Origin: Bacteroidota bacterium | Lineage (GTDB): Bacteria > Bacteroidota > Bacteroidia > B-17B0 > Aurantibacillaceae | NCBI GenBank assembly: GCA_016702705.1 | Contig: JADJDM010000012.1 | Coordinates: 1-64,000 of the forward strand | Direction of reading: 5' to 3' | Length of the DNA stretch: 64,000 bases | Shown: positions 37,817-47,601 of the stretch, piece by piece | Position numbering within the stretch: position 1 is the first letter of the stretch | Layout: every line of letters starts with the position of its first letter | Translations under genes and position numbers: made by a program | The notes under the pieces: generated by a model | The model's database searches: none | The model's input: the letters and a program-made list of their open reading frames with translations, nothing else | What the model was told of the DNA's origin: nothing

Positions 37817-38502
37817 ACATTAGTTGCATTATAATTGAAGATGAGCCACTGGCAATGGAAAGGACAAAGAGTTTTGTTTCAAAACTCCCTTTCCTAAATC
37901 TTCTTGCTTGCTTCGAAAGCGGCATTGATGCAATTGAATTTCTAAAATCAAACAAAGTTGATTTACTTTTTCTTGATATTAATATGGACGAACTTTCGGG
38001 CATTCAACTGCTCGAAAGCCTAAAAATAGAAAGCGAAGTGATTATTACCACTGCTTACAATGAATATGCGCTCAAAGGTTATGAATTAAATGTTACCGAT
38101 TATTTATTAAAGCCATTTACCTTTGAGCGCTTTATTCAAGCAGCAAACAAAGCACAAAGCAACTTAGCAAAACATAAAACGGTAGAAGAAAAAAAATTCA
38201 TATTCGTTAAAACAGAATACAGATTAGAGAAGATTTTATTGAATGAGATTCTGTACATCGAAGGGATGCGGGATTACAGAAGAATACATACCATCGATAA
38301 AAAGATCATGACCCTTCAAACATTCAAGGATTTGGAACTAGAAATTCCAGAAAATCTAATCTGCAGAGTTCATAAATCCTTTATGGTTTCGCTAGATAAA
38401 ATAAATTCCATTGAAAGAGATAGAATTAAAATTAGAGATGTTTTAATTCCTATTTCAGAGACTTATAAAAAAAGATTTTTGGAATTGATAAATCATTCCT
38501 AA
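37813..38502 (+). CDS. LytTR-family response regulator
   Basis: The 229-residue protein has a receiver domain (IIEDEPLAMERTK, phosphorylated Asp in VDLLFLDINMDELSG, TTAYNEYALKGYE, DYLLKPFTFERF). A LytTR DNA-binding domain follows (FIFVKTEYRLEKILLNEILYIEGMRDYRRIH, CRVHKSFMVSLDKINSIERD). It is paired with the kinase directly upstream. Its stop overlaps the end of the convergent hemN gene by four bases. Confidence 0.92.
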   Translation: MNISCIIIEDEPLAMERTKSFVSKLPFLNLLACFESGIDAIEFLKSNKVDLLFLDINMDELSGIQLLESLKIESEVIITTAYNEYALKGYELNVTDYLLKPFTFERFIQAANKAQSNLAKHKTVEEKKFIFVKTEYRLEKILLNEILYIEGMRDYRRIHTIDKKIMTLQTFKDLELEIPENLICRVHKSFMVSLDKINSIERDRIKIRDVLIPISETYKKRFLELINHS

Positions 38503-39851
38503 ATCGCCTTACTAAACTTCTCTTCCTTAACTTCGCGTTGATGGTAACGCTCATCAAAACACATGCAGATATTACGAAGGAAGGTTTTTCCAGCTTGAGT
38601 AACGATTAGTTTATTTTGTGTAATTTCAACTAGTTTATCCTCCTTTACTTCTTGCAAACGCTTGTTAATCCTATCGTACATTTCTTGTCCAAACTCAGCA
38701 ACGGAGAAAGTAGTTTCCAAATTACACATCACATTTAAAATGTGTTTGCGTAAAAATAAATCTTGCTCAGTTAAGGCATGCCCTCTAAATACAGGAATTT
38801 TATTTTCCTTAACGCAAGCAATGTATTCTTCAACTGTTTTAAGGTTTTGCGCAAAGCCTGTCCAGCTATCGCTTATGGAAGAAACGCCTAAGCCAATCAT
38901 TAAATCGGTTCTACTAGCAGTGTAACCCATAAAATTACGATGCAATTTTTTGTTTTCCATGGAGGCAAATAACTCATCATTTGGCAAAGCAAAATGATCC
39001 ATGCCTACTTCTAAATAACCTGCTTTCGAAAAATAGGTTAAGCCAATCTCATATAAATTACGTTTTACACCTTCTTCTGGTAAATCCATTTCAGTGAAAC
39101 GTCTTTGTCCTGGCTTAATCCAAGGCACATGTGCATAACTATAAAATGCAATACGATCTGGTTTTAAGGAAATTACTTGTTCTAATGTATCAGTAACCGA
39201 TTCAGCAGTTTGAAAAGGCAAACCATAAACCAAATCAAAATTAATAGATGTATATCCTATTTTGCGAGAAAGCTCAACTACATTTAATACTTCTTCAAAG
39301 GATTGATGGCGGTTAATAGCAACTTGCACCTTATCATCAAAATCTTGAATTCCGTAACTTACTCTATCAAAACCTAAATCAAATAATGTTTGCAAGTGGG
39401 ATTCTAAAGTGTTTCCAGGGTGTCCTTCAAAACTAAAAGAATGTTCTTCGCAAATTTCTGCTTCGGCAAAAATTCCTTTAATTAGTTTAGATAAATTTTC
39501 TGCGCTAAAAAATGTTGGTGTTCCGCCACCTAAATGAATTTCTTTAATACGTGGTTTCTCATTAAATAAAGCCACATACATTTTCCACTCTTGAAGTACT
39601 GCGTTAATATATGGCTCTTCAACTCCATGATTTACAGTAATGCGTGTATTACAAGCGCAATACGTACATAGACTCTCGCAATAAGGCAAATGAATGTATA
39701 AACTAATTCCTTCCGATTTATTATACAATTGAAAAGACTGTTTTACCAAATTTTCCCATTGCTCTAAGTTTAATTGGTTATCCCAAAAAGGAACAGTAGG
39801 GTAACTTGTGTAACGAGGAACGGGAACATTATATTTAGCTATTAAACTCAT
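38499..39851 (-). CDS. hemN: oxygen-independent coproporphyrinogen III oxidase
   Basis: This radical-SAM enzyme makes protoporphyrinogen IX without oxygen. The 450-residue protein has Cys58, Cys62, Cys65 and the HemN-type extra Cys67 (YCESLCTYCAC), HLGGGTPTF, SFEGHPGNTLESH, GIQDFDDKVQVAINR and YGLPFQTAE. It is full length. It overlaps the upstream decarboxylase gene by four bases and closes a same-strand block of cbb3-oxidase genes, which fits a role under low oxygen when more heme is needed. Confidence 0.94.
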   Translation of the reverse strand: MSLIAKYNVPVPRYTSYPTVPFWDNQLNLEQWENLVKQSFQLYNKSEGISLYIHLPYCESLCTYCACNTRITVNHGVEEPYINAVLQEWKMYVALFNEKPRIKEIHLGGGTPTFFSAENLSKLIKGIFAEAEICEEHSFSFEGHPGNTLESHLQTLFDLGFDRVSYGIQDFDDKVQVAINRHQSFEEVLNVVELSRKIGYTSINFDLVYGLPFQTAESVTDTLEQVISLKPDRIAFYSYAHVPWIKPGQRRFTEMDLPEEGVKRNLYEIGLTYFSKAGYLEVGMDHFALPNDELFASMENKKLHRNFMGYTASRTDLMIGLGVSSISDSWTGFAQNLKTVEEYIACVKENKIPVFRGHALTEQDLFLRKHILNVMCNLETTFSVAEFGQEMYDRINKRLQEVKEDKLVEITQNKLIVTQAGKTFLRNICMCFDERYHQREVKEEKFSKAI

Positions 39852-41096
39852 AAGGTATTATTTCTTTGCAAACTTACGGAAAGTCTCTGGATGAATGTAT
39901 CTAAAACTCCGGGTTTAACATGTGGCATTAACACAATTTTATACCATTCAACCGAAGAATCATGGGTATCAGGCACTAAAAAGAATTCTTTTGCTAGTTC
40001 GGAAGAAATGTATTTACTGCGCATACTAATAATATTTAAATAGGGATTGCGATAATACTCAACACCCAATTCTTCTAATGATTCACAAAAACTATGGGCT
40101 TTATCCATTAAGTTATTCATCTTAACTGTCCAACCAACAGAGCCGTGCGCGTGTAAAATCATCCAAATACAAACTGCATTAGCTCCTGATCGACTTCCAA
40201 CCAAAGTAAAATCTTTTCCCTTTACATAAGAAGCATCATCGTTACATACGTGCTTTAAATAATTTTACGAACCAAAATATTCCAGTACCATAAGGTGCTT
40301 GCAATATTTTGTGTGCATCTATAGAAATTGAACTTAAATTTGGATTCTTAAAATTATACGGACTATCTACATTGGTAAATGGATAAATAAACCCGCCATA
40401 AGCTGCATCAGCATGTATCTTGTAATTCAGTTTTAATGCATTAAATAAATCAGCAACTTTTTTAATATCGTCTACACTACCAAACATGGTAGTTGCCATG
40501 TTAAGCACAACAATAAAATATTTTTTACCATGGGCAACAGCAGCCGTGATTTTTTCTTCTAAATCATGGATATCCAATGCTCTGCTAACTTCATTTACTT
40601 TAATTTGAACGGTGTCTAAAGCCAATAAATTAGCGCCTTTGGTCATTGAGTAATGTGAATCATCCGAAAACACAACTGCTATTTCATTTCGTTTAGCATC
40701 AAACTCATCAATATAAAAATTACGATACACCCATAAAGCTTGTATGTTTGCCTCTGTTCCACCAGACGCAACGTAACCATCATAACTATGAGGTTCTGCT
40801 TTAAACATTTCCTCGGCACAAATACGAATTACATCTTTTTCTATTTCTTGAGTTCCACTAAACATTTCTTCGTGCTCATCGCCTAAAGTGTGGCAACCAA
40901 TGTGATTAGGGTTTGCAATTAATGTAGAAAGAAATGGAGCATCTTTTAAAAACGGGGCATCATCATAAAACACTTCTGTATCAAGGTATGTACCTGGAAT
41001 ACCTAAAATTAACTCACTTCTGTAATTTGCATTTTTACTTAAAGCTTCAAACACTTTAAGTTTAATTTTAGAGCTAGTAAGCTTAGGCCAAAACAT
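39848..41096 (-). CDS. PLP-dependent group II amino acid decarboxylase (one frameshift)
   Basis: The sequence has the decarboxylase fold of the glutamate/tyrosine/histidine group: GYVASGGTEANIQALWVYR, DDSHYSMTKGANLL, the Asp of HADAAYGGFIYPF, and the PLP lysine in SIDAHKILQAPYGTG. At about 40263 a run of four T (plus strand) is one too long or two too short. Correcting it joins FWFVK to NYLKHVCNDDASYVKGKDF and GSRSGANAVCIWMILHAHG, giving about 415 residues ending at 39848. The substrate is not certain. Its place between the cbb3 assembly genes and hemN is unusual. Confidence 0.82.
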
Positions 41097-41099
41097 ATT

Positions 41100-41204
41100 T
41101 TATTTTTTAGTATGTGTAGTATCTGCAACCGGTAATGTGCAAGCGTGCGCTAGTTTATTATGCTGCGTATTGTTATGACAAGTTAATTCTTTAGCGTCAT
41201 TCAT
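41100..41204 (-). CDS. possible 34-residue His/Cys-rich peptide
   Basis: The ORF starts at 41204, overlapping the TauE-like stop, and ends just before the decarboxylase gene. The product begins MNDAKELTCHNNTQHNK and continues LAHACTLPVADTTHTKK. Two Cys and four His in 34 residues suggest possible metal binding. There is no hydrophobic segment. It fills the gap within the operon exactly, but a chance ORF cannot be excluded. Confidence 0.35.
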   Translation of the reverse strand: MNDAKELTCHNNTQHNKLAHACTLPVADTTHTKK

Positions 41205-41868
41205 TTTCGGGCTTATGTAAGGAATGCCCAAATTTAAATCCCCTAAAAATTAACAATACTGCCATTACCATCATAATAGTTGGAAGCGCTTTATTAATCC
41301 CAACTCTAAAGCGAGTGCTTAAGTATTCTTTAAAAAATATTACGCTGACCATCATTGGGAAAGTGCCTAAGCCAAAAAACATCATAAACATAGCTGACTC
41401 TTGCACTGTGCCTAAAGCCATAGCTGCTGCAATTGCCATGTAAACTAAACCACAAGGCAAAAGGCCATTTATCATTCCAACAAAAAACAAAGAAGAAATG
41501 GAACGCTTTTTAAATAAAAATTGCATTCCACTTTTTACAGAATAAAACCATTTGTTGTAATGAACTATAAACTTTGTTTTTGCAAATACATCAGGAATGA
41601 TGTAAGATAAAAGGATTAATGAACCAAGCGCGATGGAAACAATTTGTTGAATTCCAATTAAAGAAAATCCTTTACCAACTAAGCCAATGATAGAACCAAT
41701 GAGTAAATAAGTAATTGCTCTACCAGAGTTATAAAAAAGTGCAGCTAAAATCCGTGAAAAATTACTTTTAGTATTAAGCGGTAAAGCCATGGCTATCGGC
41801 CCGCACATACCAACACAGTGCAAGCTTCCGAATAAACCTAAACTAAATGCCGCAACAAAGAGTGTCAT
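41197..41868 (-). CDS. TauE/SafE-like (UreH-type) membrane protein of the cbb3 cluster
   Basis: The 223-residue protein has six or seven membrane helices. The early motif FGSLHCVGMCGPIAMALP contains conserved Cys and His residues typical of the cbb3-associated TauE/UreH-like family, and GLLPCGLVYMAIAAAMALG repeats the theme later. A role in copper delivery or oxidase assembly is inferred from context. The start overlaps the fixH stop by four bases. Confidence 0.83.
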   Translation of the reverse strand: MTLFVAAFSLGLFGSLHCVGMCGPIAMALPLNTKSNFSRILAALFYNSGRAITYLLIGSIIGLVGKGFSLIGIQQIVSIALGSLILLSYIIPDVFAKTKFIVHYNKWFYSVKSGMQFLFKKRSISSLFFVGMINGLLPCGLVYMAIAAAMALGTVQESAMFMMFFGLGTFPMMVSVIFFKEYLSTRFRVGINKALPTIMMVMAVLLIFRGFKFGHSLHKPENE

Positions 41869-42298
41869 TTTATTGTAATTGGTGATTCTTTATAAAAATC
41901 TTTTCCTAAAACATTCCAACTGATTTTCATGGTATACTTACCAGGTGTTAACATTGAGAAAGGAATTAGTTGTTCTCCATTTGCATTAACTGCAATATCA
42001 ACTCGTTTATCCTTTTTAGAATCGTATTGACAAAAGAATAAAACATCTCCTTTAATTCCACTAGCTACTTGCTCTTTAGGAAAACTAACTAACACGTCAT
42101 TTGCATTAACTACAGACTTACCGTAGAATTTAAATCATTTGAATTATTCAGCGCGTCATTTTTTTGATATTTTAATTCCTGCGCATAATAATCTTTAGAT
42201 TCAAGCTCAATATCCTGATTTGCACTCACAAAAACCAAAGTAACGATTAAGGCTACACAGGCTAAATACAATGCTGTTATTCTTACTCCCCAACTCAT
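41865..42298 (-). CDS. fixH: FixH-family cbb3 assembly protein (one frameshift)
   Basis: A short N-terminus with one membrane helix (VRITALYLACVALIVTLVFV) is followed by SANQDIELESKDYYAQELKYQ, the usual start of the FixH periplasmic domain. The frame breaks at about 42117-42119, where one base is missing. Restoring it reads NSTVKSVVNANDVLVSFPKE and on to PGKYTMKISWNVLGKDFY. About 144 residues. It sits between ccoG and the TauE-like gene, as in other Bacteroidota cbb3 clusters. Confidence 0.82.
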
Positions 42299-42315
42299 GA
42301 TTTTACATTTTTAAA

Positions 42316-43732
42316 TTATTTATTACTTACAGGTGCTAAAAATGTAGTTTCTGCCGTTTTTATCTGTTTTCCGTTACTATATAAATCGATATGTAATTTT
42401 GATTTTCTTGACTTAATATCTTTTTTACTTAAGTAAACAAAAAACTCTCCTTGTGTTAATCCGCCTGGTTTGGTGTACAAGTCCTTTCCAATCAACTCAA
42501 ATTTTGCGTTAGGAAATTCACGTACTTTCATTTCAACTGGCAAACTATCTTTTGTTTTGTTCATCAACTTAATAGAGAACAAATTACTTATCTGATCATT
42601 CTCACGCTCTTGATACAACATGCCTTTTAGCTCGTATAATAGTTGCATCATAATCAGAACGAGAAACTAACAAATATGTTTCCAAACCAATTAACAAGAA
42701 TAACACAATTGTATACGCTTTCATTCTTTTTGTGAATGTCAACTTTTTCTTATCCTTAATACCATTTTCAGAAGCGTAACGAATTAAACCTTTGTCCATT
42801 CCAACACCTTCCATAATGTTGTCGCAAGCATCAATACAAGCGGTGCAGCTTACGCATTCCAATTGAGTTCCATTTCTAATGTCTATTCCTGTTGGGCAAA
42901 CTTTTACACACAAGCCACAATCAATGCAATCACCTCCTGCACGAACTTCATTCTTTTTAAACTTATGCCTACCTTCTCCTCTCACATAATCATAAGCAAC
43001 TACAATCGAATCTTTATCCAATAATACACCCTGCATACGACCATAAGGACAAGCGATTAAACAAACCTGTTCGCGGAACCAAGTGTAAATGAAAAAGAAA
43101 GCAGAAGTGAAAATTAATAAAGAAATTAATGTTCCTGAGTTTTTTGATAAAGGTTCTGTAATCATTTTGAACAATTCATCTTTACCAATGATGTAAGATA
43201 AAAATGTATTCGCAATTAAAAACGATAACAAAAAGAAAAGCGATAGTTTTGAAACACGCTTTATTACTTTATCAGCATTCCAAGCTTGATTTTTTAATTG
43301 TTTTTGATGACTTGCATCTCCATCAATCCAAAACTCAATTCGGCGGAACAACATTTCCATGAAAATTGTTTGAGGGCATGCCCAGCCACAAAACACACGG
43401 CCGTATATGACTGTAAACAATGCAATAAAAACAATGAAGGTAATCATGCCAATACCAAAAACAAAAAAATCTTGTGGCCAAAATATTACTCCAAACAAAA
43501 CGAACTTACGTTCCAAAATGTTTATTAAGAATAAAGGAGAGTCATTAATTTCAATGAACGGTATTCCAAAAAATAAAACTAAGTATAAATAACTTAAGTA
43601 TTTTCTATAGTTATAATATTTGCCCTTAGGCATGGAGGGAAACATCCAAACACGTTTCCCCGAACTATCTATTGTGGCAATCGAATCACGAAACGCATCT
43701 TTGTTATCGGAATGCCCACTATCATTATTCAT
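42316..43732 (-). CDS. ccoG: cytochrome c oxidase accessory protein CcoG (one frameshift)
   Basis: CcoG (RdxA/FixG) is a membrane ferredoxin-like protein needed for cbb3 copper assembly. It has FGIPFIEINDSPLFL, CGWACPQTIFMEMLFRRIE, then CLIACPYGRMQ. Two 4Fe-4S motifs follow: CIDCGLCVKVCPTGIDIR and CVSCTACIDACDNIM. The frame breaks at 42625-42628, where a run of four T (plus strand) should be three. Corrected, RAKGMLYQERENDQISNLF continues into the C-terminal Ig-like periplasmic domain, ending at 42316. About 471 residues. Confidence 0.93.
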
Positions 43733-43779
43733 AATAATTTATTTTTAAGCACTATATCAACCCCACAAATTCCATCAAA

Positions 43780-44976
43780 TTAAGGCTTCTTCAAAGAATC
43801 AACTGGCGCAACATCACCTAATGAATCACTTACTACAGCAGTAGAATCACTAACTGGCGCTCCCGCCTCAACATACACTTCACCTTGAGGTGCTTTTGCG
43901 TTTGGAGGATTAGTTCCTTGAATTGATTTGATATAACTTGTAATTTGTGCCATTTGCATTGGAGATAAATCTTCTTTCCAAGATTTCATACCTTTATCAA
44001 CCCAACCATATTTAATAGACTTAAAAACATCCACTAAACTTCCACCATGCAACCAAGCATTATCAGTTAAGTTTGGTCCAACAGTTCCTTCACCTAATTT
44101 ACCATGGCAAGCGGCGCAATTAGCAGTAAATACGTCTTTACCTGTTGCAATATCAGCAGCTTCCAACATCGTTACATTTGATTCATCTACATTGCCTGCT
44201 GAAGTTTTCATATATTCAGCTACTTCAGCTTTTCCTTGAGCAACGGCTTTGTTATACTCTTCTTCTTGCGAATCGCCCGTTTTTGAAACGTGATAATGTG
44301 CCATGTATACAAATGCAATTACAATAGTTAAATAGAAACCATATTTCCACCAAGGTGGTAAATTATTGTCTAACTCTTTAATTCCATCATAATCATGATC
44401 TAACAATATGTCCTTTTCATTTTCTATTTCAACATCGAAAGTCATTTTATCAAAGATAGAACGCTCAACAGGTTTCTTAACCGTTTCAACTGATGCGGAA
44501 ACAACTTCAGCTTTATCTGATTTTAATAAACCTTTTAAAAGATTTAATAAAACTGTAAGCAAAGAAATCTCGCATACAATAATAAACATCATTATGAAAA
44601 ATGTTGACATGTCTAATCCTCCTATTAGCCAATCAAATTTTTCAGCAATAACTGGAGTCGCTTCTTGAGCGCTTGCACTTGCAGTAGATAATAGCACTAA
44701 ACCAACTATTGCTGCTGCTTTAGAAATATTAGCTTTTTCTGCGCGCTTCTTTTCAAGCTTTTGTTTTATGTAATCGCTCTTGGAAACATTTTTCAACACA
44801 TTTGCAACCACAGCAATTAACACTAATAATAATAGTATAACCACAAACAACGCATTAAACAATGCATTTGAAAAATACGAACTAGATGACGCACTTGCTT
44901 CCTGTGCCCATATTAAGTTTGGTAGGATTAAAAATCCACTTAAAAAAACCAAAGCGTATATTTTATTTTTATTCAT
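43780..44976 (-). CDS. ccoP: cbb3 oxidase diheme-type subunit III, one heme site seen
   Basis: The 398-residue protein carries electrons to CcoN. A long N-terminal part contains two similar units, each a signal-like hydrophobic stretch ending AQEA followed by a membrane helix (residues about 1-65 and 85-150). A further helix WWKYGFYLTIVIAFVYMAHY and one cytochrome c domain with CAACHGKLGEGTVGPNLTD follow. Only one CxxCH is present, whereas proteobacterial CcoP has two; single-heme CcoP is common in this phylum. The C-terminus is Pro/Ala/Asp-rich. Confidence 0.9.
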   Translation of the reverse strand: MNKNKIYALVFLSGFLILPNLIWAQEASASSSSYFSNALFNALFVVILLLLVLIAVVANVLKNVSKSDYIKQKLEKKRAEKANISKAAAIVGLVLLSTASASAQEATPVIAEKFDWLIGGLDMSTFFIMMFIIVCEISLLTVLLNLLKGLLKSDKAEVVSASVETVKKPVERSIFDKMTFDVEIENEKDILLDHDYDGIKELDNNLPPWWKYGFYLTIVIAFVYMAHYHVSKTGDSQEEEYNKAVAQGKAEVAEYMKTSAGNVDESNVTMLEAADIATGKDVFTANCAACHGKLGEGTVGPNLTDNAWLHGGSLVDVFKSIKYGWVDKGMKSWKEDLSPMQMAQITSYIKSIQGTNPPNAKAPQGEVYVEAGAPVSDSTAVVSDSLGDVAPVDSLKKP

Positions 44977-44996
44977 AATAATGATTTTTTGAATAC

Positions 44997-45164
44997 TTAA
45001 TCTTTTTCGTTTATTGGTAAATTAGCTGCGTTATCAAAATATTCTTTTTTGCCTCCGAACACAAACCACGTTACGCCAACAAAAAACAAAAAGAATATCA
45101 GCAATGATATCAAAGGATAGATACCTACATCCGTAATACTTTCTAAATAGTTAATGAATTTCAT
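44997..45164 (-). CDS. ccoQ: CcoQ-like small subunit
   Basis: The 55-residue protein is encoded between ccoNO and ccoP. The N-terminal MKFINYLESITDVGIYPL is followed by one hydrophobic helix (ISLLIFFLFFVGVTWFVF) and a polar tail GGKKEYFDNAANLPINEKD. Size, topology and position match CcoQ/FixQ, which stabilises the oxidase. Confidence 0.8.
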   Translation of the reverse strand: MKFINYLESITDVGIYPLISLLIFFLFFVGVTWFVFGGKKEYFDNAANLPINEKD

Positions 45165-45175
45165 AGTTTCTGTTT

Positions 45176-47359
45176 TTATTTGTTAGCAACTGCTTTTGTT
45201 TTCATCTCCACTTTAATATCCTTACCTAAACGTTGTAAGTATGCAATCAAAGCAATAATCTCTCTATCGTTTAATTTTTCGATTCCTTCGGCAGCAACAA
45301 ATTGTTTTACTTTTTCATCACTCATTAAATTTTTAGTGATTTCATTAGCTTGTAATTCCATATCTGATGCTGCTATCTTTTCGTAACCATCACCATACGG
45401 AACACCTAAACGTTGCATTGCTTTAATTTTCGCAACTGTGCTCGATACATCAATCTGATCGGTGTACAACCATGGGTAACGTGGCATGATTGAGTTATCC
45501 GAAGTTTGAGTTGGTTCAAACATGTGGAAGAAATGCCAACTATCTGGATACTTACCACCTAATCTAGCCAAATCTGGTCCTGTACGCTTACTTCCCCATT
45601 GGAAAGGATGATCATACACAAACTCACCTGCTTTTGAATATCCACCATCACCTTCGTTAGGTGCGTAACGAGCAACCTCACTTCTGAACGGACGAACCAT
45701 TTGCGAGTGACAAGTGTAACATCCTTCTCTTACATAAATATCTCTACCATGTAGTTCAAGTGGCGTATATGGTTTTACGCTTGCTATTGTAGGTATGTTC
45801 GACTTAACTAAGAAGGTTGGAACAAACTCTATAATACCACCAATTGCAACGACCACTAATGCAACAACCATTAACTGAATTGGCTTACGCTCAATCCATC
45901 TGTGCCAATGCTCTTTGTGAGTTGTTTCATAATTTTTTTCTAATGCTGGAGCTTCTGCCGCTTCATCTGCTAGGAAGTTTCCTGCTTTAGCAGTTTTCAT
46001 TAAGTTCCAAACCATCATTATTGCTCCAACTAAATATAATGCTCCACCCGCAGCACGAGCAGCGTAGAAAGGAATCATTTTATTTACTGTATCCATGAAC
46101 TGCCATTTTAATTGCCCTTCCGGAGTAAACTCTTTCCACATTAAACTTTGCATAATACCTGACCAATACATTGGAACGGCATACAATACAATACCTAAAG
46201 TACCAATCCAAAAATGCATATTAGCAGCTTTCTTAGAATATAATTCTGTTCTAAATATTCTTGGTATTATCCAATACAAAATACCAAATGTTAAGAATCC
46301 ATTCCAACCTAAAGCTCCAACGTGAACGTGAGCAATTGTCCAATCGGTAAAGTGAGAAATTGCATTTACATTTTTAAGAGATAACATTGGCCCCTCAAAA
46401 GTTGCCATACCATAAGCAGTAACTGCAACAACTAAGAATTTTAGTACAACATCTTCACGCACTTTATCCCAAGCACCACGAAGCGTTAATAAACCATTTA
46501 TCATACCACCCCAAGATGGCGCAAGTAACATAATTGAAAATACAACACCTAAAGACTGCGCCCAATCAGGGGTTGAAGTATATAATAAGTGATGTGGGCC
46601 TGCCCAGATGTAAATAAAAATTAAAGCCCAAAAGTGAATGATAGATAATCGATATGAATAAACTGGACGATTAGCTGCTTTAGGTAAGAAGTAATACATT
46701 AAACCTAAGTATGGAGTAGTTAAGAAAAATGCAACTGCGTTATGACCATACCACCATTGTACCAAGGCATCTTGCACACCTGCATACCATGAATATGATT
46801 TCCAAAATGAAACTGGAATTTCGATTGAGTTTACAATGTGTAATAATGCAACAGTAACAAATGTTCCGATGTAGAACCAAATTGCAACATATAAATGACG
46901 CTCCCTACGACGAAGGATTGTTCCAAACATGTTCCAACCAAAAACCACCCAAATTAACGTGATTAAAATATCAATCGGCCACTCTAACTCTGCATACTCT
47001 TTCCCAGTTGTTTTTCCAAAAGCAAGAGACACCGCTGCTAGCACAATAATTAATTGCCAACCCCAAAAGTGAATTTTACTTAATAGGTCACTAAACATAC
47101 GCGCTTTTAATAAACGCTGTAAAGAATAATAAACCCCCATAAAAATACCATTACCAACAAATGCAAAAATTACTGCGTTGGTATGAATTGGTCTAACACG
47201 ACCAAAAGTCGTGTATGGTAAATTCATATTTACAGAAGGAAGGAATAATTGTAATGCAGCAAGTAGACCTACTAGCATACCAACAATTCCCCAAAGCATT
47301 GTAGCGTAGGCGAACCATTTTACAATTTTGTTGTCGTAATTAAATTTTTGCAGTTCCAT
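45176..47359 (-). CDS. ccoNO: cbb3 oxidase subunits I and II, fused
   Basis: The 727-residue fusion is typical of Bacteroidota. The CcoN part (about 1-475) has the membrane helices and His ligands of a C-type heme-copper oxidase (RPIHTNAVIFAF, VQWWYGHNAVAFFLTTPY, WAGPHHLLYTSTP, HFTDWTIAHVHVGALGW). The CcoO part has one anchor helix (IQLMVVALVVVAIGGIIEFV) and one heme-c site in EGCYTCHSQMVRPF, with MPRYPWLY supplying the Met ligand region. It reduces oxygen to water with high affinity while pumping protons. Intact. Confidence 0.96.
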   Translation of the reverse strand: MELQKFNYDNKIVKWFAYATMLWGIVGMLVGLLAALQLFLPSVNMNLPYTTFGRVRPIHTNAVIFAFVGNGIFMGVYYSLQRLLKARMFSDLLSKIHFWGWQLIIVLAAVSLAFGKTTGKEYAELEWPIDILITLIWVVFGWNMFGTILRRRERHLYVAIWFYIGTFVTVALLHIVNSIEIPVSFWKSYSWYAGVQDALVQWWYGHNAVAFFLTTPYLGLMYYFLPKAANRPVYSYRLSIIHFWALIFIYIWAGPHHLLYTSTPDWAQSLGVVFSIMLLAPSWGGMINGLLTLRGAWDKVREDVVLKFLVVAVTAYGMATFEGPMLSLKNVNAISHFTDWTIAHVHVGALGWNGFLTFGILYWIIPRIFRTELYSKKAANMHFWIGTLGIVLYAVPMYWSGIMQSLMWKEFTPEGQLKWQFMDTVNKMIPFYAARAAGGALYLVGAIMMVWNLMKTAKAGNFLADEAAEAPALEKNYETTHKEHWHRWIERKPIQLMVVALVVVAIGGIIEFVPTFLVKSNIPTIASVKPYTPLELHGRDIYVREGCYTCHSQMVRPFRSEVARYAPNEGDGGYSKAGEFVYDHPFQWGSKRTGPDLARLGGKYPDSWHFFHMFEPTQTSDNSIMPRYPWLYTDQIDVSSTVAKIKAMQRLGVPYGDGYEKIAASDMELQANEITKNLMSDEKVKQFVAAEGIEKLNDREIIALIAYLQRLGKDIKVEMKTKAVANK

Positions 47360-47362
47360 AAT

Positions 47363-47536
47363 CTATTTTGTTTCTGTTTTATTGGTTTTTTGTTCTACTT
47401 CATTCTCAAATAACATCCTAACTGATGGCGTATAATCATCTTCGAATTGCCCTTTTTTAACCGACCATATAAAAGCTCCTAAAAAGCCAAGGGCGATTAT
47501 CAAACTTGCTACTACTAATACTACTATAACTCCCAT
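47363..47536 (-). CDS. ccoS: cbb3 oxidase maturation protein CcoS
   Basis: The 57-residue single-helix protein is MGVIVVLVVASLIIALG, then FIWSVKKGQFEDDYTPSVRML and a polar tail. The WSVKKGQFED...R-L pattern is the CcoS signature. It is needed for cofactor insertion into the oxidase. The stop is four bases before the ccoNO ATG. Confidence 0.88.
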   Translation of the reverse strand: MGVIVVLVVASLIIALGFLGAFIWSVKKGQFEDDYTPSVRMLFENEVEQKTNKTETK

Positions 47537-47555
47537 ATTTATTCGTTTCAGGTGT

Positions 47556-47563
47556 CAAAATTA
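47556..47563 (-). promoter_or_regulatory. -7 box TAATTTTG of the ccoSNOQP operon
   Basis: TAATTTTG on the minus strand fits TAnnTTTG and lies 19 bases before the ccoS ATG. A -33 TTTG is missing, as expected for an activator-dependent promoter. Confidence 0.5.
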
Positions 47564-47601
47564 TTTTTTTTAACATTTAGCATGCATGACTAATGTCAAG
47601 G

